Virus record (IMG/VR): IMGVR_UViG_3300031509_000004
Coordinates: 1 to 31,164 of that record
Direction: 5' to 3' (one strand)
Source of the DNA: a virus
Length of the DNA stretch: 31,164 nt
Shown: in pieces, positions 14,109 through 20,845 of the stretch
How positions within the stretch are numbered: position 1 is the stretch's first letter
Layout of the letters: each line of letters opens with the position of its first letter
The notes under the pieces: model-generated
Told to the model about the DNA's origin: nothing
What the model saw: only the letters and a program-made list of their open reading frames with translations
The model's database searches: none
Position numbers and translations under genes: made by a program

Positions 14109-15933
14109 GCGCGCCCGTCCCGTCCAGGAACAGCTCAAGCGGCACCAGCACCGCCCGCGCAAGCCTTGCGCCGAAGCGCACGCAGTCCGCCGGCTGGGCA
14201 CCCGGCGCCTGCAGCAGCACGCCCTTCCAGGCGCCGGGGGCGCCGGCGCGCGCCGCCCATTGCGTCTTCTCGAGCAGCTTGGCCAGCACCGGGTTGGCGT
14301 TTGCCACCGCCACATGGCCGATCTGCGGCCCGGCATTCTGGCTGGACGGCTCGGCCGACGGATCGTCCCACCGCCCGCGCAGGATGCGCCCGGCCTCGTC
14401 CCGCATGGGCACGAAGCGCAGGCCATGAAGCGAGAGAACCTGGTTGGCGCGCTCGGCCCGCTCGGGCGGGATCGGCACCAGGTCGCCGGTCTGCGGGTCG
14501 GGCTCGCGCCGCGCCTGGGCGGCGGTCTCGACCAGCTCGGCCACGCTCCGCTCGCTGCGCCCGCCATCGTCCTTGAGCGGGGTGGCGGCCAGAGTCTCGA
14601 TCAGGCGGAACCATTCCGGCCGTTCCTCGGCGCGGTCCGGCGCAGTCGCTTCCGCCACCAGCCGCGCCCATTCCGAGAGGCTGTCGCTGTCGGGCTCGAG
14701 GTCCTGCTCGGCGATCCAGGCGGCGGCGAGCAGCGTGCCATACTGGTCCTGCGCGCGTGGTTCGAGACCCTCGGCCGCCAGAGCCTGGCGCCAGGCCTGC
14801 AGCACCTCCGGCCAGCGCTTCCAGCCATCGAGCGCGCGGCGGAACAGCCGCCGCCCCAAGAGCTCCAGCACGGCGGGGCGCAGCAGCGGGGCGCTGCTGC
14901 CTGGCAGCGGCTTCTGCAGCTGCAGCACCGCGATCCGGCTCGCATCCTGCGCCTTCAGCGCGGGGCGGACGACGGAGGCGCACATCGCCGTGAAGCGCAC
15001 CGTCTGCACGATGGTGGTCTGATCGACCTGCGCGCGCATCACCGTGCCGCCGGTGGACGCGATGCGCATCAGCTCGACCACCGCATTCAGCGCGCGGTTG
15101 TCCTCGCTGGGCTCGGTCTCGTCGAGGATGACCGGCCGCGCGTCGTAGTGCAGCGTAGCCCGCACCGATGGGGCGGAGGCGCTCTCGCTCATCAGCGCGA
15201 AGTCGCCGCGCTGCAGCATGTGGCCCACGGCTTCCAGCAGGGTGGATTTGCCGGCGCCGCGCGGCGCAACCAGCCACAGATGCGGCCGCCAGGCCAGCGC
15301 CCCGCACAGGAAGCCGCAGACGATCCAGCCGAGGAGCAGCCGCGGCGCCAGCCGCGGTTCCGCCCAGCGCCAGCAGTCGAACAGCGCCAGCGCCTCGGCC
15401 GCCGGTCCGGCGGGGCCGGCCGCCTGCGGATCGGGCGCCGGGCCGCGCCATTCCGGGCGCAGCGGATAGACGCGGTTGCCGATCACGCCCACTGGGCGTT
15501 CCCGCCCACCCACAATCAGCGTGCGGCCGAGATGCACGCGCAGCTCGCCGTCCTCGCCCGGCCAGACGCCACGGCCGTGGATGTTGTCGGCCGGCTCCCA
15601 GGACCGGCCCTGGCCTTGCGCCGCGGACATCAGCGCGGCGGTGACGGCGTTGACCTCGAAGTCCTTGGGCTCGCCGGTCTCCTTGTCGAAGGTCTTGGGG
15701 AAGGTCTTCTTCAGCCAGTCGAAATGCGGCGCGAAGAGGCTTGCGATGATGTTCTTCGAGTGCTGCTGCGCGGGCACCGAGACGAACTGCCCGATGGCGT
15801 TGATGTAGTGGAACACCTGGCCGTTGCCGCCCAGAGGGGTGACGGGGCAGCCCGGCGGCAGGGCGGTTGCGCCAGTGTCGCGCCGCCGCGCGGCGGTGGC
15901 GAGGTGGGCGCGGATCGACGTCGGCTTGTTCAT
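14101..15933 (-). CDS. P-loop ATPase, replicative helicase-like
   Basis: This 610-aa protein has a Walker A motif APRGAGKST at residues ~223-231 and a Walker B VILDE at ~268-272. It is followed by a sensor-like region and a long helical C-terminus. The N-terminal ~200 residues contain FHYINAIGQF and VIGNRVYPLRPEW. Such proteins next to Toprim primases in phages and mobile elements act as primase-associated or superfamily 3-like helicases that open the origin or load host replication enzymes. That role is inferred. The overlap with the Toprim gene is ATGA, so the two are made together. Confidence 0.78.
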   Translation of the reverse strand: MNKPTSIRAHLATAARRRDTGATALPPGCPVTPLGGNGQVFHYINAIGQFVSVPAQQHSKNIIASLFAPHFDWLKKTFPKTFDKETGEPKDFEVNAVTAALMSAAQGQGRSWEPADNIHGRGVWPGEDGELRVHLGRTLIVGGRERPVGVIGNRVYPLRPEWRGPAPDPQAAGPAGPAAEALALFDCWRWAEPRLAPRLLLGWIVCGFLCGALAWRPHLWLVAPRGAGKSTLLEAVGHMLQRGDFALMSESASAPSVRATLHYDARPVILDETEPSEDNRALNAVVELMRIASTGGTVMRAQVDQTTIVQTVRFTAMCASVVRPALKAQDASRIAVLQLQKPLPGSSAPLLRPAVLELLGRRLFRRALDGWKRWPEVLQAWRQALAAEGLEPRAQDQYGTLLAAAWIAEQDLEPDSDSLSEWARLVAEATAPDRAEERPEWFRLIETLAATPLKDDGGRSERSVAELVETAAQARREPDPQTGDLVPIPPERAERANQVLSLHGLRFVPMRDEAGRILRGRWDDPSAEPSSQNAGPQIGHVAVANANPVLAKLLEKTQWAARAGAPGAWKGVLLQAPGAQPADCVRFGARLARAVLVPLELFLDGTGAHE

Positions 15934-16997
15934 GCGAGCCTCCGCCGCGCGCCGCCCGCAGCAAGCTCCGCAAGATGCCAGGCGTTGAAATCCTTGTGGC
16001 CCTCGGGCGGGCGGATCTCCCGCACGCTGCGGCCCTCGCGCAGCATGCGTTCCACCGCCAGCTCGCGCGCCCGCGCCGCGCCCTGGTTGTCTCCGTCTCG
16101 ATCCCAGCAGAACACCAGGTCGCGCAGCCGCTCAGGCAGCTTGAGGTTGGCCATGTTGCCCACCGACACGGCGGCGATGACGCGCCATTCCGGCATGTGC
16201 AGCGCGATGGTCAGCGCGTCTTCGATGCCCTCGGCGATGGCCAGCACGTCGTCCTCCGGCGCCTCGCGCAGAGGCTTGCCGGAGCGGCCGCGCCAGAGCG
16301 GGATGAAGCCGCCGCCCACCTGCCCCAGCACCTTCTTGGGCGCGACAATCGCGGCCTTGGTCCAGCGCCCGGCCGGGCCTGGCGCAAGGTAGGTGCGGTG
16401 GCAGCCGATGATCGGGCCGCCACGGGTGATGGCGGCAAGCATCGCCGGCGCCGCCTGCTGGCGCTCGGCGCAGAAGGTGTCGGCGCGGAAGCGCAGCGCC
16501 TGCGGCACCTGGCCGAGCGCCGCGAGCTGAATGCCGCGCCCGGCCAGGTAGGCCGCGGCCGGCGTGCCGGCGATCGGGTGGCCGCCGAGCCAAAGCGCGC
16601 GCGCCTTGCCCGAGAAGTCGCGGCTCACTTCGCTGGCCGGCACGCGGGGCGGCGGCGGGGGCGGCGCGCTGGCCTCCGGCGCGGCGCGGTCCGACAGGCC
16701 GAGATAGGCGCGCGCCCAGCGCAGCGCGGCCGCCTTGTCGCCGCGGTAGCGCGCCTGTGCCACCAGTTCCAGCATGTCGCCGCCGATGCCGGCCGCGAAA
16801 TCGGCCCACACGCCCTGCTTGGCCCCCGCGATGCAGATGCCGAGCGACTGCCCCGGCTCCCCGGCCAGGGAGCCGACGCGCCATTCCCTTCCCTCCCGCC
16901 GCCCGGCTGGGAACAGTTCACGCGCGATGGCCTCCGCATGGGCATTCAGCATGCGCGCGATGTCCTGGACGGAATGGAGGTGCCGCCGCGCCGTCAT
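15930..16997 (-). CDS. Toprim-domain primase-like protein
   Basis: This 355-aa protein has a C-terminal Toprim domain (residues ~250-345) with IAEGIEDALT (E257, D260) and FCWDRDGDNQGA (D299, D301, D303), the acidic metal-binding sets of DnaG-like primases. The N-terminal part has VWADFAAGIGGDMLELVA, which resembles the region beside a primase zinc finger, but no Cys/His zinc site is visible. A Pro-rich linker (~110-120) separates the two. It may synthesise or position primers for phage replication together with the adjacent ATPase. No DNA polymerase is encoded here, so elongation would be by host enzymes. Confidence 0.82.
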   Translation of the reverse strand: MTARRHLHSVQDIARMLNAHAEAIARELFPAGRREGREWRVGSLAGEPGQSLGICIAGAKQGVWADFAAGIGGDMLELVAQARYRGDKAAALRWARAYLGLSDRAAPEASAPPPPPPRVPASEVSRDFSGKARALWLGGHPIAGTPAAAYLAGRGIQLAALGQVPQALRFRADTFCAERQQAAPAMLAAITRGGPIIGCHRTYLAPGPAGRWTKAAIVAPKKVLGQVGGGFIPLWRGRSGKPLREAPEDDVLAIAEGIEDALTIALHMPEWRVIAAVSVGNMANLKLPERLRDLVFCWDRDGDNQGAARARELAVERMLREGRSVREIRPPEGHKDFNAWHLAELAAGGARRRLA

Positions 16998-17287
16998 TCC
17001 CCCGCCCCCGTGAGCGGCTGCGCCGGGGCCGGCAGAGCCGAGACCTTACGGGCGGCCTTGTCGATCGAGCCGCAAGGGGCCGCCGGGGGGCGCGCGCGCG
17101 CGTCCGGGGGGGGCGGCCGGGTCCCCCCCCGGGGGGGTGCGGCCGGCGCGGGCTCGGCGGGCGCGAGCACCAGGCGCGGCTGGGAGGCGCGCGGCAGGTG
17201 ATCCGCAATCACCTGCCCGACGCGCCCGAAGCGCTTGTGCGTCAATGGGTTGCGCCAGAGCGTCAGAGTGCGCGGCGTCAAAGTCAT
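16994..17287 (-). CDS. Small protein with homopolymer-encoded proline linker
   Basis: This 97-aa protein has a short normal start (MTLTPRTLTLWRNPLTHKRF, then GRVGQVIADHLP) followed by a low-complexity Pro/Ala/Arg tail. The DNA of the tail contains runs G8, C8 and G7 within 32 bases, so a single-base slip would change the tail and uncouple it from the Toprim gene, whose ATG overlaps its stop. The function is unknown. The N-terminal piece does not match a family I recognise. Confidence 0.6.
   Translation of the reverse strand: MTLTPRTLTLWRNPLTHKRFGRVGQVIADHLPRASQPRLVLAPAEPAPAAPPRGGTRPPPPDARARPPAAPCGSIDKAARKVSALPAPAQPLTGAGE
17106..17137. repeat. Cluster of three homopolymer runs (G8, C8, G7)
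   Basis: G8 (17106-17113), C8 (17123-17130) and G7 (17131-17137) lie inside the proline-rich tail of the 97-aa gene. They are prone to slippage in replication and in sequencing. Confidence 0.8.
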
Positions 17288-17844
17288 GCCGTGGACCCTC
17301 CGCCATCCTGTTGATTTGGCACGAGGTTCAGAGCGGCCGCGACGGCGGGCGTGACGTTGAGCTGCACCGCCACCGCAGGCGTCTCGCCCGCGCCCTTGGC
17401 CTGCGGCGGGCGGCCGAAGAGGCGGTCGAGAAGCTCGCGCTGCGCGTCCTGCGCCAGGCGCGCCGCCTCGAGGCGCGAGCAGTCGAGCAGCCGCGCGAGC
17501 AGCTCCACCGGCGCGTTCGCGGTCTCGGCCAGGCGCAGCAGCGGGTGGCCGTAGAGGCGGAGGATCACGGCCTTGGCGCCCTCAAGCGTGCGCTCGGCCA
17601 GCGCCAGGCCGCGCGCGCCTTCGTCCAGGTGTTCCTCGATGCGCGCCAGGTCGGCCTCGGCCTGGGCGGCGAGCAGCAGGCGCAGCGGCGCGCGCGCGGC
17701 CTCGGCCCGGCGCTGCTCGATCTCGGCGCGCCGCCGGGCGCGGGAGCGGCGCATGCGCTCGGCCGCCGACAGCGGCGCCGGCCGCCCGCCCGCCGCCGCG
17801 TCGAGCGGGCCCCCAGACGCTGTTGCGCCTGTTGCGGCGGGCAT
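17284..17844 (-). CDS. Unknown helical, basic-N-terminus protein
   Basis: This 186-aa protein has a basic motif near the N-terminus (SAAERMRRSRARRRAEIEQR), then long Ala/Leu/Arg helices with HLDEGARGLALAERTLEGAK. A conserved-looking ARLLDCSRLEAARLAQDAQR region follows. The basic segment could bind DNA, and the gene directly follows the TGTTGC repeat region, two copies of which overlap its first codons. It might be a replication initiator or small terminase-type protein; neither is demonstrated. The start at 17844 is chosen because GAGGGAG lies nine bases upstream; an upstream ATG at 17868 has no such site. Confidence 0.65.
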   Translation of the reverse strand: MPAATGATASGGPLDAAAGGRPAPLSAAERMRRSRARRRAEIEQRRAEAARAPLRLLLAAQAEADLARIEEHLDEGARGLALAERTLEGAKAVILRLYGHPLLRLAETANAPVELLARLLDCSRLEAARLAQDAQRELLDRLFGRPPQAKGAGETPAVAVQLNVTPAVAAALNLVPNQQDGGGSTA

Positions 17845-17902
17845 AACGCCTATCTCCCTCACAGACATGGGAAATCCGTCAGTGTTGCGTGTTGCGGCAC
17901 TC

Positions 17903-17936
17903 CGCGCGCACATGCGCGCGCGCGCGCATACGCGCG
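17903..17936. repeat. 34-bp alternating purine-pyrimidine tract
   Basis: The stretch alternates CG/CA/TG/TA dinucleotides without interruption, the kind of sequence that can adopt Z-DNA under negative supercoiling. It lies between the two iteron groups. Confidence 0.65.
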
Positions 17937-17977
17937 AGACCCCGCAACACCTGCAACATCCGCAACACGGCCTGAAA

Positions 17978-18034
17978 TCAATGGCTTGCGCGTTGCTTGA
18001 AGCGCAACATCCTGCAACACCCGCAAGCCATTGA
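17978..18034. repeat. 13-bp perfect inverted repeat enclosing two iterons
   Basis: TCAATGGCTTGCG (17978-17990) is the exact reverse complement of 18022-18034, with a 31-bp centre holding two GCAACA copies and an inner GTTGC/GCAAC pair. It could form a cruciform or bind a dimer; terminator function is unlikely without a U-tract. Confidence 0.75.
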
Positions 18035-18190
18035 AAGGACGCGACTTCGGCGCCGCAGCACGCAACATCGTTGCGTCAAGGCGGAAGCTGCCTTTCCTAT
18101 TGTTTCCCTCTCTTCGGGGCTGGGGCAGTGCGTGGCGGGGCGGAATGGCCGCGAAGAGCTCCGCGCTGCGCAGGGGACGGGGCGCGGGCA

Positions 18191-18481
18191 TCACGCGCGG
18201 CCCTCGGCCGGGGTTCCGGCCATCGCCTCGGCGGCCTCGAGCTGCTCGACGAGGCTCAGCATCGCCTCGTAGTGGGCGGCGAGCGCGCGGAGGGACTTGC
18301 CCCGGCGCAGCGCATCGCTGACCTCACCCACGCGGGCGGCGAAGGCGCGCTCGGCGGGCGACCAGGCGTGCCAGTTCGTAGCGGGCACGGCGGCGGCCAC
18401 CGCGGCGCCGCAGGGCGAGAGCGTCAGCAGCACGATCCGCCGCCCGCCCGCGTCCTCGATGTGCACAAGGCGGCGGGTCAT
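18191..18481 (-). CDS. Unknown small early protein
   Basis: This 96-aa protein has a beta-like start (RLVHIEDAGGRRIVLLTLSP) and a helical second half, EVSDALRRGKSLRALAAHYE followed by AMLSLVEQLEAAEAM. I recognise no domain. It overlaps the previous stop by ATGA and is the last gene before the repeat-rich gap, so it belongs to the Cro-led operon. Confidence 0.62.
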   Translation of the reverse strand: MTRRLVHIEDAGGRRIVLLTLSPCGAAVAAAVPATNWHAWSPAERAFAARVGEVSDALRRGKSLRALAAHYEAMLSLVEQLEAAEAMAGTPAEGRA

Positions 18482-18852
18482 GCCGCGGCCCTCGCTTGAC
18501 CGGACTCGGCGGCGGCGGCGAGCGTGGCGATCATGCGCCGCCGCATTGTCGTCGCCTTCGATCCGCCCACCCTCGCCGTGCTGCGCCAGCTGACCGCCGC
18601 GCTGCGCGCCGCTGCGGATACCCGTGGAGCTGCGCCGCCGAGGCGGATGACGCCCTCGGCTTCGAGGGTCTTGAGCGCATCGGCCAGGATGGCGTCGGCG
18701 GTGGCGCCGGGCGGCGCGCCGAGCACGCGCACCAGCAGGAAAGGCGCGCGCATCTCGGCCTCACCCTCGCGCCCCGCGGCGCGGACCAGGCCGATCAGCG
18801 CCTCGGCCAGGGCAAGGCGGGCTTCCAGGCGATCCATCAGCTGCGCGGTCAT
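18478..18852 (-). CDS. Unknown small early protein
   Basis: This 124-aa protein starts with a helix (QLMDRLEARLALAEALIGLV) and has a middle segment, ATADAILADALKTLEAEGVI followed by RLGG, that resembles the end of a winged-helix domain. A Ser/Arg-rich tail follows. A DNA-binding role is possible but not shown. The start at 18852 forms an ATGA overlap with the Cro-like gene; longer upstream reading of the frame overlaps that gene and is rejected. Confidence 0.62.
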   Translation of the reverse strand: MTAQLMDRLEARLALAEALIGLVRAAGREGEAEMRAPFLLVRVLGAPPGATADAILADALKTLEAEGVIRLGGAAPRVSAAARSAAVSWRSTARVGGSKATTMRRRMIATLAAAAESGQARAAA

Positions 18853-19142
18853 GCCGCTTCCTCCGTCTGCTGCGGCGCACGATGAGAACATTGCGCGAAC
18901 ATGGGCGCGGCGACAGGATCGCCCGCCATGGCGGCACGCGGCACGATGTCCAGGTCCTCGGCACCCGGCGGGCGCCAGTCCAGGCCACGCTGCTTGGCCA
19001 TGCGCCACAGGCGCAGCCAGTGGCGCGCGGGGATGCTGCCGGTGACCTGCCAGCTGCCGACCGCGGAGATCGTCACCCCACAGGCCTCGGCCACCGCCTT
19101 CGGCCCCCCAAGCCCACGGATGAGATCCCAGGTGCGTTCCAT
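18849..19142 (-). CDS. Cro/YdaS-like helix-turn-helix regulator
   Basis: This 97-aa protein opens with IRGLGGPKAVAEACGVTISA followed by VGSWQVTGSIPARHWLRLW. This is the YdaS/Cro-type layout in which a short HTH recognises an operator and the conserved W and IP-x-xHW residues follow. It is the first gene of the leftward lytic operon and is divergent from the XRE repressor gene, the standard arrangement of a lysogeny switch. The ATG at 19142 would be nearly leaderless if the TTGACA at 19176-19181 is the -35 box. A GTG at 19160 is the alternative start. Confidence 0.78.
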   Translation of the reverse strand: MERTWDLIRGLGGPKAVAEACGVTISAVGSWQVTGSIPARHWLRLWRMAKQRGLDWRPPGAEDLDIVPRAAMAGDPVAAPMFAQCSHRAPQQTEEAA

Positions 19143-19152
19143 GGGCGGGGAG

Positions 19153-19181
19153 GCTACCACGGTTTAGCCGTAGTCTGTCAA
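19153..19181 (-). promoter_or_regulatory. Candidate leftward promoter of the Cro-like gene
   Basis: A perfect -35 hexamer TTGACA (19181-19176) is followed after 17 bp by GGTAGC (19158-19153), a poor -10 but preceded by TG. Operator O1 fills the spacer. The predicted transcript would begin only a few bases before the ATG at 19142. Confidence 0.5.
19155..19175. promoter_or_regulatory. Operator O1 (9-3-9 palindrome)
   Basis: The right half GCCGTAGTC is identical to O3; the left half TACCACGGT is a 6/9 match to its complement, with a TTA spacer. It sits inside the leftward promoter, where a bound repressor would shut the lytic operon. Confidence 0.6.
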
Positions 19182-19196
19182 TACGGGAGAGACAAG

Positions 19197-19502
19197 GTGA
19201 CGAACCTCCACCGTGGGCCGGATCATTGGTTCATGCCCAGGACCATTCGGCTTTCATCGGACCAGGCTCGGATCGGAGCCCGCCTGCGCGCAGCCCGCCG
19301 CGCGCTCGGGATGACGCAAGCCCAGATCGCCGCCGCCTGCCACATCAGCCCTCAGGCGTGGAGTGGCTGGGAGCGTGGCGCCGATAACCCAGATCCCTTG
19401 GTGCTCCGCCGTGCCTTCAAAAGCTTCGGCATTTCGCTCGATTGGGTCTATGCGGGCTCGCTCGCTTCGACCGGCAGCGAGTTGGCGGCCAAGCTCCGTT
19501 AA
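19197..19502 (+). CDS. XRE-family repressor, HTH only
   Basis: This 101-aa protein has a canonical XRE helix-turn-helix: RIGARLRAARRALGMTQAQI, then AAACHISPQAWSGWERG, at residues ~24-65, followed by a SLDWVYAG segment typical of this family. It should be the lysogeny repressor, acting on operators O1-O3. GTG at 19197 is chosen because GGGAG lies seven bases upstream; the ATG at 19233 lacks a ribosome binding site but starts closer to the HTH. There is no C-terminal S24-type self-cleaving domain, so classical RecA-triggered cleavage is not expected. Confidence 0.78.
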   Translation: MTNLHRGPDHWFMPRTIRLSSDQARIGARLRAARRALGMTQAQIAAACHISPQAWSGWERGADNPDPLVLRRAFKSFGISLDWVYAGSLASTGSELAAKLR

Positions 19503-19549
19503 GAGGTGCCGCATCTCCTGATGGGCGCCGAAGACGATTCGGAACAGCG

Positions 19550-19570
19550 GAAAACGGCTTAGCCGTATTT
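19550..19570. promoter_or_regulatory. Operator O2 (9-3-9 palindrome)
   Basis: GAAAACGGC, TTA and GCCGTATTT match the O3 half-sites at 7/9 positions each. Its centre is 33 bp (about three helical turns) from O3, so dimers could bind side by side on the same face. Confidence 0.6.
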
Positions 19571-19582
19571 TCTCTTGCGCCG

Positions 19583-19603
19583 GACTACGGCTCCGCCGTA
19601 GTC
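19583..19603. promoter_or_regulatory. Operator O3 (perfect 9-3-9 palindrome)
   Basis: GACTACGGC and GCCGTAGTC are exact reverse complements around TCC. It lies 29-49 bp upstream of the first gene of the integrase operon, well placed to control a rightward promoter whose hexamers I could not fix by eye. Confidence 0.7.
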
Positions 19604-19631
19604 TCTCCTCCACCACCTGACGGAGGGGAGC

Positions 19632-19865
19632 ATGCTGAGTGACTGTTTGGACGCCTTGTCCTCCCATTTCGCGGCCTGGGCGTCGCGGCCCGAGCCGCTG
19701 GCGCTGGATCAGCGCTTGGCGGCCTTGCTCGCCGACCAGCTGGCCGAGGCCGCCGCCTTGGCCCGCACCCTCGAAGGCCAGCCCGTGCCGCCGCATCTCG
19801 CCGGCGGCCCGCTTCCGGCCGGCGTCGTCAGCCTGGCCGACGCGCGGGCGCGGAGGGCGGCATGA
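19632..19865 (+). CDS. Unknown first protein of the integrase operon
   Basis: This 77-aa protein is mostly helical (LSDCLDALSSHFAAWASRPE, then QRLAALLADQLAEAAALART). It has the strongest ribosome binding site of the plus-strand block, GGAGGGGAG ending one base before the ATG region, directly downstream of operators O2 and O3. The function is unknown. Confidence 0.68.
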   Translation: MLSDCLDALSSHFAAWASRPEPLALDQRLAALLADQLAEAAALARTLEGQPVPPHLAGGPLPAGVVSLADARARRAA

Positions 19866-20074
19866 GCGGGCGCGATGACCCCGCCCGGCCGACACCGGCC
19901 GAGCTCTATGGCCTGGCTTCGGCTCTGCCGCCCGACGCCTGGGAGCGCGTCGCCAGCGCGCTGGAGGCGGCCGCGCCGCTGCTGCTCTCGCGCTTCGGCC
20001 CCGGCTCAGTGGCTGCCCTTGAGGTGGCGCAGCACTGCAAGCCCGAGCAGGTTGACGAAGGCGGCGCGTCATGA
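19862..20074 (+). CDS. Unknown small protein
   Basis: This 70-aa protein has a helical centre (LYGLASALPPDAWERVASAL, then EAAAPLLLSRFG). No domain is recognised. ATGA overlaps at both its start and its end show it is translated as part of the coupled integrase operon. Confidence 0.62.
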   Translation: MSGRDDPARPTPAELYGLASALPPDAWERVASALEAAAPLLLSRFGPGSVAALEVAQHCKPEQVDEGGAS

Positions 20075-20370
20075 GCGGCCCCCGTGACGCCCTTGACGGC
20101 GACACCATCGCCTTCGTGCTGGCGGCGCAGATGCGCGGGCTGATCGAGGCTCTGCGGCAGCCCGACGTTCTGCTGTCGTCCGGCCTGGACCCGGAGCGCG
20201 TGCGCGCGTGGATTTTGCGCTGCGCGCCGCAGCCTACGGCGGCGCCCAGCCCGGGAAGCCTGTCGGCTGCGGAGATCGCAGCACTCACGCGGATAGCCGA
20301 GGCGCTGAAGCCCTATACCGACTTCATCGCGAGGTTTCGGCCAGATCCCGAGTCGAGGCAAGCGCCATGA
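20071..20370 (+). CDS. Unknown small protein
   Basis: This 99-aa protein has two helical halves (DTIAFVLAAQMRGLIEALRQ and SLSAAEIAALTRIAEALKPY) joined by a Pro/Ala linker. No family is recognised. It overlaps both neighbours by ATGA. Confidence 0.62.
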   Translation: MSGPRDALDGDTIAFVLAAQMRGLIEALRQPDVLLSSGLDPERVRAWILRCAPQPTAAPSPGSLSAAEIAALTRIAEALKPYTDFIARFRPDPESRQAP

Positions 20371-20597
20371 CTGCCCTCACCGGCCCGATGCGCGTGGCGT
20401 TGATGCGCCTGCCGCCGCAGGGCGAGCCGCCGCAGGTCCGCCCGAAATGGACGCACCGGGTGACGATCGAGCGTTTGCTCAACCTCGGGCTGATCGAGGA
20501 AGTCAGCCCGGGCCTCTACCGTCGCACCGCGGCCGGGCAGGCGGCGCTCGATGCGCACTGGGAAGAGGCGCACCAGGCGTGGCGGGAAACAGGCTGA
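20367..20597 (+). CDS. Small winged-helix-like protein
   Basis: This 76-aa protein contains TIERLLNLGLIEEVSPGLYR followed by RTAAGQAALD, the recognition-helix-plus-wing pattern of small winged-helix proteins (xLxxLGLIxxxxxGxYxxTxxGxxAL). It may be a DNA-binding accessory of the integrase operon. Target and function are unknown. The start overlaps the previous stop by ATGA. Confidence 0.65.
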   Translation: MTALTGPMRVALMRLPPQGEPPQVRPKWTHRVTIERLLNLGLIEEVSPGLYRRTAAGQAALDAHWEEAHQAWRETG

Positions 20598-20845
20598 TGC
20601 TGTGGACGGCGCATCAGGTGGCCGAGGCGCTGGCGCTGCCCTCGGCCCGCGCCTTCCACTGCCGCCGCCGGCGGCTCGAGGAGGCCGGCTTCCCGCCGCC
20701 GGTGGCCGGCCTGCCGGACCGGTGGGACCCGCGCGCCATCGAGGCCTGGCTGGCGGCCCAGCGCCCGCCCGAGCACGCACCGCCCGAGGCGGCGGAGGCG
20801 CTGCTGATCGCGCGGGCGCGGGCTATGCTGACCACGGAGGCCTGA
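20597..20845 (+). CDS. AlpA/excisionase-like HTH protein
   Basis: This 82-aa protein opens with WTAHQVAEALALPSARAFHC followed by RRRRLEEAGFPPPV. It then has RWDPRAIEAWLAAQRPP, the layout of MerR/AlpA-type excisionases: HTH, wing, and a final helix ending in xxWLAxxRP. Immediately upstream of integrase, it is the best candidate recombination directionality factor for attP. It shares one base with the previous stop (TGATG) and the integrase ATG follows its stop directly. Confidence 0.72.
   Translation: MLWTAHQVAEALALPSARAFHCRRRRLEEAGFPPPVAGLPDRWDPRAIEAWLAAQRPPEHAPPEAAEALLIARARAMLTTEA

Larger units (their letters stand above)
17821..18067. repeat. TGTTGC/GCAACA iteron-like cluster
   Basis: Plus-strand GCAACA begins at 17944, 17953 and 17962 (exact 9-bp spacing), then 18004, 18014 and 18062. 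The inverted form TGTTGC begins at 17821, 17830, 17883 and 17890. About 0.1 copies would be expected by chance in this length. The inverted copies lie downstream towards, and inside, the 186-aa gene and the direct copies lie upstream, so the array is roughly two opposed groups around the Z-DNA-like tract. Confidence 0.75.
17845..18190. promoter_or_regulatory. 346-bp repeat-rich gap, candidate origin or control region
   Basis: No convincing gene lies here. The region is less GC-biased than its neighbours and contains eight of ten clustered TGTTGC/GCAACA hexamers, a 13-bp perfect inverted repeat, and a 34-bp alternating purine-pyrimidine stretch. It separates the Cro-side genes from the replication genes. 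Iteron-like repeats next to primase/helicase genes suggest a replication origin; an operator for the downstream genes is the alternative. The open frame across it (18194-17859) loses the codon bias of the genome after about 28 codons and is not called. Confidence 0.6.

Noticed and set aside
17859-18194. 111-aa minus-strand open frame across the repeat region
   Set aside because: The codons lose the strong G/C third-position bias after about 28 codons, the frame is filled by the TGTTGC repeats, and no domain is visible.
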